DNA from: MSPOR6 sp964652195
GTDB taxonomy: Bacteria > Poribacteria > WGA-4E > WGA-3G
Direction: 5' to 3'
Length of the DNA: 64,000 bases
NCBI GenBank assembly: GCA_964652195.1
Contig: CAZZBB010000076.1
Location: 1-64,000, forward strand
Both the position numbers and the translations under genes were made by a program. Within the stretch, counting starts at the first letter, position 1. Each line of letters opens with the position of its first letter. The notes below the pieces were generated by a model, which was not told the origin of the DNA, ran no database searches, and saw only the letters and a program-made list of their open reading frames with translations. Shown piece after piece: positions 25,678 through 34,830 of the stretch.

Positions 25678-26736
25678 CTATGGATAGTTATACAGATTCT
25701 GAGGTGTCTCTTCATCTTGTTCTTGGTCTATTTGCGTTATGGGTTCAACTGTGTCTTGATTGCGATTTGCGTTGAATTCACGAAGGATACAGTCGACTAT
25801 GTCCTCACTGTATGCTTCAGCAGAAACCTGTCCTTGATTTGCCTCCCAAGCCATTCGTGCTACTGCTTCAAAATATTCTGCATGTTTATAAGCATCTAAA
25901 AGGTCTGACCCGCGAGAGAATGTGCCATGCCCTATCCAATATAAGATGTAACGCATAGGATCAGATCCATTTTCAAATAAACGTAAACTCTCAAACGATA
26001 GATCAGGTATTCCTGGAACTCTCTCTTGTACGAATCCGATACCCCCGCATGTATCATAAATAATCGGTGTTTCCGGTTCATATCCTCTCAGAAAACTGTA
26101 AAACCTATCTGGGTGTCCATGTTGTGTACGTGAAATAAGGTTTAAAAACTTGGGCTGCAGGTGGACTAATGCTTGAAATCCGTCGTTCTCTAACTGTTCA
26201 AAAACAAGTAGATAGTGGAACATTTCACTTGTAGGTACACACTTTAAAGATGATTCCTCCAAATTAACTTGATTCAACTGTTCTTGGTTTGGTGTACCGA
26301 ACCGCATCCGGTAATGTGTCCCGTCTGGTTCAACTTCTATGACGGTGAGATTCAATGCTGGGTGTTCTATGCCAATCATATCCAATCTTGAACCAGATTT
26401 GGACAGAAGGATATGTCTTCCTGCCAATCCTTTAACCACAATTGCTTCAGGGAGTGCATATCGTGGAGATTGTTCATAGGTGAGAAGACATTTTTCCTCT
26501 ACTGTCTCTGACAATATCACACCCATATTCCCCGCAGATGCCCACAGGTAATCGTGGAAATGTGCATGTGCTCCCACCCAACCCATTTGACCAATACAAG
26601 TGCCAATTTCACTGTCGGATGATAAGGGATGGAGATTGGGTTGATAACCTCTTGCACACCACTGTTTATAACGATAACTATGTGCTGGTGGGGGTTGTAG
26701 ATGTGTTAGGTACGGATTGGCTAAAGATAACTCCAC
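25678..26736 (-). CDS. RhaD-like class II aldolase with an altered metal site
   Basis: A 352-residue homologue of rhamnulose-1-phosphate aldolase. Blocks in order match RhaD: SAGNMGVIL near residue 67 (RhaD GGNLTLRL), LLSKSGSRL near 110, VIEVEPDGTHYRMRFG near 132, PTSEMFHY with the catalytic-type Glu171, LVHLQPKFLNL at 191-200, and WIGHGTFSRGSDLLDAYKHA with His270. In RhaD the zinc ligands are an HxH pair plus a later His. Here the pair reads His192-Leu-Gln194, so one ligand is Gln. The last 40 residues are an Asn/Gln/Glu-rich tail. Start is GTG 26736 with a weak ribosome site. It may be a functional variant or a degenerate aldolase. Confidence 0.65.
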   Translation of the reverse strand: MELSLANPYLTHLQPPPAHSYRYKQWCARGYQPNLHPLSSDSEIGTCIGQMGWVGAHAHFHDYLWASAGNMGVILSETVEEKCLLTYEQSPRYALPEAIVVKGLAGRHILLSKSGSRLDMIGIEHPALNLTVIEVEPDGTHYRMRFGTPNQEQLNQVNLEESSLKCVPTSEMFHYLLVFEQLENDGFQALVHLQPKFLNLISRTQHGHPDRFYSFLRGYEPETPIIYDTCGGIGFVQERVPGIPDLSFESLRLFENGSDPMRYILYWIGHGTFSRGSDLLDAYKHAEYFEAVARMAWEANQGQVSAEAYSEDIVDCILREFNANRNQDTVEPITQIDQEQDEETPQNLYNYP

Positions 26737-27079
26737 TTAGACACCGTTTTGTTTTGTTTCTTAGCTGGTTATATAGTCTTAAACTATAACATGTTAGAAT
26801 GGGTTTACGCAAGTTAAAAGACTTGTTAGCAGGATTATACAGTTTTATGTATTTTGGTTAGGTTTCATCACCATGAAATCTCGGAACCACTCTGAGCAAT
26901 TAGTCTTACCCACAATGATACTATTCAGCTAAAACCCAGATAATTGGCGAAGGTCTTGAATAATGCTTTTTATTTAAACTGTATTGAAAAAATGACGTTA
27001 ACCCTACTAAACATCAATAGAGAATCCCACAACGCACTTGGCCATTCACTATTTTATTGTTGAATTAGTAGAAGGAAAT
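26737..27079. other. Divergent intergenic region
   Basis: Between the divergently transcribed RhaD-like gene and the DUF5916 gene. No coding sequence is visible. An imperfect inverted repeat GTTATATAGT/ACTATAAC sits around 26769-26791. Promoters for both directions are expected here, but none is close to consensus. Confidence 0.5.
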
Positions 27080-29239
27080 ATGATGTCTTGTCGGTTAGTT
27101 CTGATATTATTTCTCACCACAATTGTATCCCCCATAAATGCTGATATAGAGAAAAAAGAGATTGTTGCCCTCAGAACAGAGGAGGTAATTGTAATTGATG
27201 GACTTCTAAATGAAAAGGATTGGTCTGAAACTCAGATAATAGATGATTTTACACAACAATATCCTCATGAAGGTAAACCATTATCTGAAAAAACAGAAGT
27301 ACGTATACTGTATAATAAAGAGAAAATCTACATATCCTTTAATTGTTTCGATTCCAAACCAGAAAGAATAGTTGCGAATGAGATGCGTCGAGACGGTAAT
27401 CTATGGCAGAATGATAATGTATATATCATGCTGGATACCTATGGTGATAAAAGACAGTGCTTCTTCTTTAGAATTAATCCGTTAGGAGCACAGTCTGACA
27501 CTGCTGTAACAGATGGTGGAGAGAATCTAAACGGAAGTTGGGATTGTATATGGGAATCAGCTGGACAGCTACATGATAAAGGATGGACAGTTGAAATAGC
27601 CATTCCCTTCAATCAACTAAGGTTCAAACCAGAGGAAACAATGGTTTGGGGTGTTAATTTTGGTAGAAATATACCGCGTACAAATGAAACATCACAATGG
27701 ATTCAAGTACCCAAGAGTCAAAGTTGGCCAGGAACATTCCATCCAATTTATCAGGGAAAATTGACAGGATTGCAGGATATTACTTCACCATCCCATTTGG
27801 ATGTAAAACCTTACCTACTTGGTGGTATGGAAGATATACTTGAGGATGAGGTATGGCAACAAAGAACTGCGGGGGATCTTGGATTGGATATGAAATACAG
27901 TATAATATCCAATCTCACATTAGATCTGACATTAAATACCGATTTTGCTCAAGTAGAAGCAGACCAAGAAGAAGTAAACCTTAATAGATTCAGTCTATAT
28001 TATCCAGAAAGGAGAGATTTCTTCCTTGAAGGAAGTGGATTATTTGCTTTTGAAGCGGGTCTTGGTGATTGGGGACCACCACCGCTTTCAGTTTTCTACA
28101 GTAGACGAATTGGTATTGAAGATGAAGAAGAAGTGAGAATTCTTGGTGGAGGAAAACTAACTGGTAAAGTAGAGGATTATAGTATCGGTGCTCTCAACAT
28201 GACAACAGCTGCTTCTGGTGAAACACCTATGACTAATTTCTCTGTAATTCGCATGCAGAGAAATATACTTAGTGACTCAAGTGTTGGATTCATCATGACA
28301 AACAGACAAAGTGACTTCAGTGAGGGTTTCCATAGAAATGGTGGAGTAGATATTTTTATTCGTCCCCATGATCAATGGCGTATGCGTGCATTAACAGTTG
28401 GAAGTTGGTCTCCAAACCCTAATGAGAATGATATTGCATTTTACCTATCAAATAATTGGCGAAATGAACACTTTAGGCTTAATGCATCTTATCTTGACAT
28501 AGGACCAGATTTTACGACAGAGATGGGATACATGTATCGTAGAGATATACGGACACTTCAAATTAGCACTGGGGCAAATAAACAGATCAATAGAAAATAT
28601 GTACGGGATCTTGGTTCAGGCATTTCAGGAAAATATTCACTGGATAATGACAATAATTTAATTGGATGGGAGATATATATTGGAGGGGATATCTCATTTC
28701 CACAGGGTGATGGTGTAAACCTTGATTTTCAAAGATATTATGACCGTGTTGATGAATCGTTTTCTATTGAAGAAGCAGAAATACCAGCTGGTGAATACCA
28801 AATGAATCAATCCTCAATAGGCTTTTATTCTGATGCAAGTCGTCCATTTTCTGTTTATATGGGTGGAAATTATGGAGACTTTTTTCATGGTAGCAAATTA
28901 GGATTTTATGCCGAAAGTCAATGGAGAATTACACATCAACTCGCAATTGATACAAGGTTTGGTCAAAATTTCCTCTTCCTACCTGGGATTGACTTGTTAA
29001 CAACAACGGTCATCGGTGGTCGAATAAATTACGCATTCAACACACGGATTTTTACAAAACTATATACACAATGGAACGATAGTGCTGAAAGAGCAAGTGC
29101 AAACTTCTTACTAAATTATATCTATAGACCTGGAAGTGATTTTTATATTGTATATAACCATAGTTGGGATACATCTAATGGGTTTAAAACCAATGCTTGG
29201 ACAATATTGAGCAAACTGACAGTTCTATTCAGTTTATAA
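27080..29239 (+). CDS. CBM9-like plus DUF5916 outer-membrane protein
   Basis: A 719-residue exported protein. A signal peptide (VLILFLTTIVSPINA) is followed by a carbohydrate-binding family 9-like beta-sandwich (about 35-210: VIDGLLNEKDWSETQ, VRILYNKEKIYISFNCFDSK, NDNVYIMLDTYGD). The DUF5916 beta-barrel fills the rest (LDVKPYLLGG, LTLDLTLNTDFAQVEADQEE, YYPERRDFFLEGSG, FYSRRIG). It most likely sits in the outer membrane and handles carbohydrate or protein-derived ligands. AAGGA before ATG 27080/27083 excludes the in-frame ATG 42 bases upstream, which would add a non-signal-like leader. A homologue lies at 35825-37810 on the other strand. Confidence 0.82.
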   Translation: MMSCRLVLILFLTTIVSPINADIEKKEIVALRTEEVIVIDGLLNEKDWSETQIIDDFTQQYPHEGKPLSEKTEVRILYNKEKIYISFNCFDSKPERIVANEMRRDGNLWQNDNVYIMLDTYGDKRQCFFFRINPLGAQSDTAVTDGGENLNGSWDCIWESAGQLHDKGWTVEIAIPFNQLRFKPEETMVWGVNFGRNIPRTNETSQWIQVPKSQSWPGTFHPIYQGKLTGLQDITSPSHLDVKPYLLGGMEDILEDEVWQQRTAGDLGLDMKYSIISNLTLDLTLNTDFAQVEADQEEVNLNRFSLYYPERRDFFLEGSGLFAFEAGLGDWGPPPLSVFYSRRIGIEDEEEVRILGGGKLTGKVEDYSIGALNMTTAASGETPMTNFSVIRMQRNILSDSSVGFIMTNRQSDFSEGFHRNGGVDIFIRPHDQWRMRALTVGSWSPNPNENDIAFYLSNNWRNEHFRLNASYLDIGPDFTTEMGYMYRRDIRTLQISTGANKQINRKYVRDLGSGISGKYSLDNDNNLIGWEIYIGGDISFPQGDGVNLDFQRYYDRVDESFSIEEAEIPAGEYQMNQSSIGFYSDASRPFSVYMGGNYGDFFHGSKLGFYAESQWRITHQLAIDTRFGQNFLFLPGIDLLTTTVIGGRINYAFNTRIFTKLYTQWNDSAERASANFLLNYIYRPGSDFYIVYNHSWDTSNGFKTNAWTILSKLTVLFSL

Positions 29240-29275
29240 TCAAGGAATCCAAATAAAGAATATAGAAAAACAAAA

Positions 29276-29303
29276 GGGAAGTGTCAATAGAATAACACCT
29301 CCC
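29276..29303. terminator. Weak hairpin between convergent genes
   Basis: GGGAAGTGT (29276-29284) and ACACCTCCC (29295-29303) pair with one mismatch around a ten-base loop, between the convergent DUF5916 and alcohol dehydrogenase genes. There is no strong T-run. Confidence 0.35.
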
Positions 29304-29349
29304 AGCTTAATTTAAAGTCCAATTAACCTCATGTAAATTGACTAATAAA

Positions 29350-30366
29350 TTATTCCCATGGATCTAAAATTACTTTTCCACATTCACCGGTAGCTTGCAA
29401 CTCCCATGCATCTTGAACTTGACTCATTGGAAATCTATGTGTGATATAGGTGTCAATTTTATCAGTAGATTCTTGAATGACCTTCATGAGTTTAGGAAAG
29501 AAACCAAGGTTGTAGTGCCAATTTCCACGTAAGACAAGACCTTTACGGATCATATCACGACTTGCAGCCAATGGAAATTCTCCCCCTTCACCCACGAATG
29601 TAACCTGTCCTTTTCTCCGTGCTGCATCAACCATCAATCGATGGGCAGCAGAAGCTCCAGAACAATCAACTGCTTTGTCAATGCCTATTCCGTTCGTCAA
29701 TTCTCTAATTTTGTCAAGGATATCCTCATCAGTTGGGTCAAGTACCTCTTCTGCACCTAACTTCTTCGCAAGCTCAGCACGATAGGGATGACTTTCAACA
29801 CCAATGACACGTGCCCCTCGATAACTGGCATTGATGATACCACCTAATCCGACTGGCCCTAAACCAGTGACCATGACTGTATCTAAAGCATCAACTTCCA
29901 TCTGTTCCATTGCACCGAAGGTCGGTCCGAGTCCACAACATGCCATACCACCATGTTCGAAACTCACATCATCCGGAATAGGAAATAGCATGTCCTCCAT
30001 CTTATGCATATACTGAGCATAGGTAGCACCCGCAACATATTCACCTACCATTTCTCGTATGTTCCGACCACCTGTACAGTGTATATGTTCACCTGTAACA
30101 CACATATTACACTTGCCACATGCATTTTGTGGTTGTACAACCACACGATCCCCAACCTTTACACGTCCTGGTTGGGCAACTTCAACAACTTCACCCGCTG
30201 CTTCGTGCCCAAAACTTTCTCCTGAACCACCACCTTTGAAACCCTTATATTCAGTACACATGGGGACAGCACGGATTTTTACGACCGCTACATCACCACC
30301 AGCTTTTGGATCTGGTTTATCAACTAACCCACCTTTTTCTTCACCAAACATTGCTGCTACTTTCAT
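29350..30366 (-). CDS. Zinc-dependent alcohol/polyol dehydrogenase (MDR family)
   Basis: A 338-residue medium-chain dehydrogenase. The catalytic zinc site is visible as Cys37 (PMCTEYKG) and GHEAAGE (His54, Glu55). The structural zinc lobe is Cys83, Cys86, Cys89 and Cys97 in NACGKCNMCVTGEHIHC. The Rossmann loop is VTGLGPVGLGGI near 165, and GVESHPYRAELAKKLGA follows with a Glu at the end of beta-2, favouring NAD over NADP. The group includes threonine and polyol (sorbitol-like) dehydrogenases; the substrate is not defined. GGAG is 11 bases upstream. A single-gene unit facing the DUF5916 gene. Confidence 0.88.
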   Translation of the reverse strand: MKVAAMFGEEKGGLVDKPDPKAGGDVAVVKIRAVPMCTEYKGFKGGGSGESFGHEAAGEVVEVAQPGRVKVGDRVVVQPQNACGKCNMCVTGEHIHCTGGRNIREMVGEYVAGATYAQYMHKMEDMLFPIPDDVSFEHGGMACCGLGPTFGAMEQMEVDALDTVMVTGLGPVGLGGIINASYRGARVIGVESHPYRAELAKKLGAEEVLDPTDEDILDKIRELTNGIGIDKAVDCSGASAAHRLMVDAARRKGQVTFVGEGGEFPLAASRDMIRKGLVLRGNWHYNLGFFPKLMKVIQESTDKIDTYITHRFPMSQVQDAWELQATGECGKVILDPWE

Positions 30367-30429
30367 ATTATGTTTAACTCCAAGACTCTATTAATGAGCA
30401 AGAGTGTCCTCCTTCTGTGTTGTAATAAC

Positions 30430-30458
30430 ACATTATCACATCAAATAAATTCAGTCAA
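30430..30458 (-). promoter_or_regulatory. Candidate promoter for the alcohol dehydrogenase gene
   Basis: On the minus strand TTGACT (30458-30453) is followed 15 bases later by GATAAT (30437-30432) preceded by TGT, or 17 bases later by TAATGT (30435-30430). The site is about 65 bases upstream of ATG 30366, a plausible distance. Neither spacing/hexamer pair is ideal. Confidence 0.3.
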
Positions 30459-31011
30459 TGCAAATCTATAGTAAATCCATACTAATGGAGCGTCAATTTA
30501 ATCATCACCCAACATAAACCAAGCGTATTGGGTTTCGTCTGCTATACCCAGCCTACATAAATCATTCACGTGTGTAAATATAATACCAATTCTAATAAAT
30601 AATATGCCATTACATAAAATCTATGGAATTGAATATTATTGTAAACTATCTTCTGTAGGTGCAACCTCACAGTCGCGACTTGGTGATTGACCCTGCAAAA
30701 TCTCCAAAATCAATGTAACAGTCCAACACTCCAGCGAAGTGCTATGTCCCAATACACTTTGTATGAAAAACATATAAGTACTTAATACATGCTTAAGTTA
30801 TATATTTGTTAACATATGTGATTCGCGGAGAATTGGGGTAATTGAAATTATAAACCTTTATAGAATAAGGCTTCGTAGAATTGCTCCGTGAAGGTTTCCG
30901 TGAAAGTGTAATAAATTCAAGACGACAAATATTAACAGTTTTTTCAATACACAGTATCCATACATCTAAAATAACTGGAGTTGAGATGAATACTAAAGAT
31001 GATACTTGAGA

Positions 31012-31041
31012 TAAATATTGGTACACAGGTACCAATATTTA
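31012..31041. repeat. Perfect 13-bp-arm palindrome
   Basis: TAAATATTGGTAC (31012-31024) and GTACCAATATTTA (31029-31041) are perfect inverted copies with a four-base ACAG loop. It sits upstream of the PhyH gene with no gene ending nearby on either strand, so an operator-like role or a repeat remnant is likelier than termination. Confidence 0.5.
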
Positions 31042-31173
31042 GTGAGAAAAACTTACATACCCCACAGGCAAAACACAATATAGCAGAATGTTATAAAATA
31101 TGATAGAATGGACATACTAAGATTCAACCATTAAGAATAGAATATTTAGATAGATTGGAATTGGGAACTGATT

Positions 31174-31911
31174 TTGACACCTTCAGATCTACACAAATAC
31201 AAACAAAACGGATTCGTCATACTCAAGAAAATTTTCTCTAAAAAAGAATGTGATGAAGTTGTACAACATATGGAAGATCTCCATCTGGGAAATAAACATC
31301 TTGAAGGATTCTTCCAACAGGATAAATATGGGGCACGGACATTTAATCAGCATCTATACGACCCATTAGTTTTAAGGTTATTAATTCATCCGCGTTTACA
31401 CCAACCATTATCTACTTGCTTTGGTGATGAACCTGAAGGAATACAATCGATGCATTTTTATGAGGGTTCTGAGCACCCCTTACATCAAGATCAATATTAT
31501 TTACCTGATTGTATGTCTGCATGGATGGCAATGGTAGATGTTAATGAGAACAATGGTGCTTTAGTAGTCCAACCCGGCTCAAATAGAGGTAGGTTAGTTA
31601 CAAAAAATGATGTGCCAATGATCATGCAACCCAATGAGACCTATGAACAGCAACAACACAACCGTTATTTCCCCGCAGTACAAAATGTATTTAAAGAAAA
31701 TGGAAATGAACTCATTCATGTGTATGTTGATGTAGGGGATGTTGTATTGTTTGATGGAAAGCTCATACATGGAGGAGCAAAAATACAAAGACCTGGAACA
31801 CGCAGACATGCCTTGGCATGCCACTATATTCCCTATAGTTCTGAAAATTGGGAACGCGATTGGCCGAGATTTTCATTCAATGGAACTAAACGAGTACATT
31901 ATAGAAAGTAA
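31174..31911 (+). CDS. Phytanoyl-CoA dioxygenase (PhyH) family protein
   Basis: A 245-residue Fe(II)/2-oxoglutarate-dependent oxygenase of the PhyH family. The iron-binding facial triad is visible as HPLHQDQYYLPD (His104, Asp106) and LIHGGAKI (His199), followed by GTRRHAL where an Arg binds 2-oxoglutarate. LHKYKQNGFVILKKIFSKKE near the start is the usual N-terminal motif of the family. Translation starts at TTG 31174 with GGGA about nine bases upstream; no ATG gives the complete N-terminal motif. The substrate is unknown; family members hydroxylate lipids, osmolytes or natural products. A second, more distant PhyH gene is at 38021-39052. Confidence 0.85.
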   Translation: MTPSDLHKYKQNGFVILKKIFSKKECDEVVQHMEDLHLGNKHLEGFFQQDKYGARTFNQHLYDPLVLRLLIHPRLHQPLSTCFGDEPEGIQSMHFYEGSEHPLHQDQYYLPDCMSAWMAMVDVNENNGALVVQPGSNRGRLVTKNDVPMIMQPNETYEQQQHNRYFPAVQNVFKENGNELIHVYVDVGDVVLFDGKLIHGGAKIQRPGTRRHALACHYIPYSSENWERDWPRFSFNGTKRVHYRK

Positions 31912-32096
31912 TGTGAATTCAGTATAGGGAAAACAAAGTAATCAATTCCGTAAACCTATATGGAAAAATACTAAGATAAATGGTATACTATTGTAGATAT
32001 AAGTAAATAGTTCAACATAGTTTTCAACTTAAAAATATATTTTTACTCATCTAACTGTAATATGACTTAAGAAAATTACATATAGGAGAATTGTTG

Positions 32097-34718
32097 ATGC
32101 GTAAGCTTTGGATTTTCTGTATTGGTGTAATTGCCTTTTCTTGTTATTGTCAAATTATTTCTGCTCAAGAGACTACAAATAAGGAACAACCTGCAGCTGC
32201 AAATGAAACTGATAAAAAGAAAAAAGAATATGAGGATTTTGCAAAAGTAATTGAAGATAGTAAGAGTTATCAAGGTTTGTATAGACTCTACCAGAAAAAA
32301 GAAAACTTATACTGTGAAATAGAACCAAACCAATTAAACAAACCATTTCTATGTATGTTAAGTATCTCTCGAGGTATCGGATCAGGTCGTATATTATCAG
32401 GAATGACAATGGATGAATGGTTACTTGAATGGCGTCGTGTTGGCGACAAGGTTCATCTTGTTCGAAAAAATGTCAGGTTCCGTGCAAAAAAAGGAACACC
32501 GATAGGACATGCGGTAGATTATGGCTATAGCGATTCAGTGCTCTTCGCTTTAAAATTAGAAAGTATACATCCCCAACGCAAAAGTCTATTAGTAAACATC
32601 ACACCGGTATTTATTTCAGATCTACCTCCATTATCAGGTAGTATAGGTGGTGGCGCACGATTTGATAAAAGCAGAAGCACGTGGGAAGCAATCAAGGTTT
32701 TTCCGAAAAATGTTGAATTAAGAGTTGCAGCTGTATACTCGGCTGGTGGAAGTCGAGAAACTATTCCAGATTCACGAGGAATACAGGTGGGTATTCACTA
32801 TAGTCTCGCTGCACTTCCATCAAACAACTATCAACCCCGTTTCGCAGATGATCGTGTAGGCCATTTTATGACTACTGTAAAAGACTATTCTCTGCAAACA
32901 AGTGAAGAACCATATATACGTTATGTCAATAGATGGCATTTAGAAAAAGCTGATAAGAAAGCAAAACTATCTCCTCCAGTAGAACCAATCATCTTTTATA
33001 TTGAAAAAACTGTACCCCATAAGTTAAGACCTTATGTCAGACAAGGTATCTTAGAATGGAATAAAGCTTTTGAAACTGCTGGATTTGTTGATGCGATTGA
33101 AGCACGGATTCAACAAGATCATGAGACTTGGGATCCAGAGGATGCAAGATATAATACAATACGATGGATTGTTGGCGCTTCCTTCGCTATTGGACCTTCT
33201 CGTGTTAATCCATTAACTGGACAAATACTTGATGCTGACATACTTGTTGGTGAAAGTTGGATTAGATATTGGCAAAGAGAATATTCTACATTCATTGAGG
33301 AATTAGAACATGAACGAGAACATCCTGTTGATCACACATCACGTTTTAACTGTCAAATGGCTGCTGGATTAGCCAGACAGATGGGATTCATGGCAAGTGT
33401 ATTGCAAGCACGTGGACTAATGGATGATGATGGTGAAATACCTGATGAATTTATCGGACAAGCACTAAAAGCTTTAATAATGCACGAAGTAGGACATACA
33501 TTAGGATTACGTCATAACTTCAAGGCAAGTACTGTATATTCACTTAAAGAAATTCACGGAAGAAAAGGTGAACCACTGGTCGGTTCTGTAATGGAATATG
33601 ATTCTGTAAATATCGCTCCAGAAGGGAAAAAGCAAGGGGATTACTATACTTCAACACTTGGACCATGGGATCATTGGGTAATTGAATATGCATATAAACC
33701 AGTGGGCGGTGGTTCTCCAGAGGAAGAATTAAAAGAACTGGGTAAAATCGCCTCACGTGCCCCTGAATCAGAATTAAGATATGGCACAGATGGGGATGCT
33801 TCTATGTACCAATATCGGGATTTGGATCCATTAGTAAATCGGTGGGATATGGGGTCAGATCCTCTAAATTTCGCTAAGCATCAAAGAGAAATCGTGTCAG
33901 AACTTTGGGATAAGATTTCTGATAAAGTCACAAAAGAAGGTATGGGGTATCAAAGAGTCCGACGGGCATTCAGATCTCTGCTGAGTGAATATAGTTCTTC
34001 AATGTTTCTCGCAACGCGATTCATAGGTGGACAATACCATCATAGAGACCATCGTGGTGATGAAAATGCACGTTTACCTTACGTTCCTGTTTCAGCGAAA
34101 AAACAACGTGAAGCACTAAAATTTATTAAAGATTTTGCACTTTCAGATGAAGCGTTTAATTTCTCGCCTGAATTATTGAATAGTTTGGCTATAACTCGTT
34201 GGAGTGATTGGGGATCAAGTAGCAATAATTCAACACGATTGGATTATCCAATACATGATGTAATCCTCAGAAATCAATCTCAAATTATTGGACGTCTACT
34301 ACATCCAAATATACTCGCTCGTGTACAGGATACTGAGTTAAAGTTTAATGAGAATGATGTATTTACATTACCAGAACTATTTAATGGGATTACAGAAGCA
34401 GTATGGGTAGATCTTGATGCAAACCCTGATGCGAAACAGTGGACAAATGCAGATGCTTATATCTCTGGATTCCGTCGCGGTTTACAACGGGAACATCTGA
34501 AGCAGCTAATTAAATTAGTGTTAGCTGCAGATAGTGGAACTCCTGAAGATGCAAGATCTCTTGCGAGACTACATCTTAGGCAAATTAACTCACGTATCCA
34601 AGATGTTCTTCAAAAATCCAAGCCACAACTTGATGATTATACAGTCGCGCATTTGGAAGAATCACAAGTTAGAGTTGCGAAAGCGTTGGATGCTAATTTT
34701 GAAGTACTGAAGAGATAA
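32097..34718 (+). CDS. Zinc-dependent metalloprotease (DUF5117/DUF4953 type)
   Basis: An 873-residue exported protein. A signal peptide (KLWIFCIGVIAFSCYCQIIS) is followed by a DUF5117-like N-terminal domain (about 50-290) and a metzincin-type catalytic segment containing HEVGHTLGLRHNF. That is the HExxHxxGxxH zinc site, near residue 464. A long C-terminal helical domain completes it. The overall arrangement (YFIEKTVP-like segment before the zinc site, VMEYDSVNIAPEG after it) is that of the bacteroidetes/planctomycete family, whose substrates are unknown. GGAG lies eight bases before ATG 32097, so in-frame TTG codons just upstream are not needed. A clear terminator follows the stop. Confidence 0.85.
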   Translation: MRKLWIFCIGVIAFSCYCQIISAQETTNKEQPAAANETDKKKKEYEDFAKVIEDSKSYQGLYRLYQKKENLYCEIEPNQLNKPFLCMLSISRGIGSGRILSGMTMDEWLLEWRRVGDKVHLVRKNVRFRAKKGTPIGHAVDYGYSDSVLFALKLESIHPQRKSLLVNITPVFISDLPPLSGSIGGGARFDKSRSTWEAIKVFPKNVELRVAAVYSAGGSRETIPDSRGIQVGIHYSLAALPSNNYQPRFADDRVGHFMTTVKDYSLQTSEEPYIRYVNRWHLEKADKKAKLSPPVEPIIFYIEKTVPHKLRPYVRQGILEWNKAFETAGFVDAIEARIQQDHETWDPEDARYNTIRWIVGASFAIGPSRVNPLTGQILDADILVGESWIRYWQREYSTFIEELEHEREHPVDHTSRFNCQMAAGLARQMGFMASVLQARGLMDDDGEIPDEFIGQALKALIMHEVGHTLGLRHNFKASTVYSLKEIHGRKGEPLVGSVMEYDSVNIAPEGKKQGDYYTSTLGPWDHWVIEYAYKPVGGGSPEEELKELGKIASRAPESELRYGTDGDASMYQYRDLDPLVNRWDMGSDPLNFAKHQREIVSELWDKISDKVTKEGMGYQRVRRAFRSLLSEYSSSMFLATRFIGGQYHHRDHRGDENARLPYVPVSAKKQREALKFIKDFALSDEAFNFSPELLNSLAITRWSDWGSSSNNSTRLDYPIHDVILRNQSQIIGRLLHPNILARVQDTELKFNENDVFTLPELFNGITEAVWVDLDANPDAKQWTNADAYISGFRRGLQREHLKQLIKLVLAADSGTPEDARSLARLHLRQINSRIQDVLQKSKPQLDDYTVAHLEESQVRVAKALDANFEVLKR

Positions 34719-34753
34719 GTAGAGTTTAATATTTCGAAATCTATTGATATGTG

Positions 34754-34784
34754 AAATCGGCGGGGGTGATACCTCCGCCGATTT
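34754..34784 (+). terminator. Intrinsic terminator after the metalloprotease gene
   Basis: AAATCGGCGGGGGT (34754-34767) pairs with ACCTCCGCCGATTT (34771-34784) through 14 pairs including one G-T wobble, with a GAT loop and T-rich 3' flank. Confidence 0.8.
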
Positions 34785-34830
34785 TGTTGAAATTTAAAAT
34801 AAGTCTTGAGGAATATATAGAAATAATTCA

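Larger units (their letters stand above)
30367..31173. other. Long gene-free region with a perfect hairpin
   Basis: About 800 bases without a supportable gene. Weak open frames here have no recognisable product. A perfect 13-bp-arm palindrome (31012-31041) lies about 130 bases upstream of the dioxygenase gene. The stretch 30650-30770 has a higher G+C composition than its flanks and may be a decayed repeat or mobile fragment. Confidence 0.5.

Noticed and set aside
30059..30394. Open frame opposite the alcohol dehydrogenase gene
   Set aside because: Pro/Thr/Cys-rich antisense translation of a conserved zinc enzyme; no independent support.
30793..31035. 80-codon minus-strand frame in the long gene-free region
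   Set aside because: No recognisable domain, no ribosome-binding site, and composition like the surrounding non-coding DNA.
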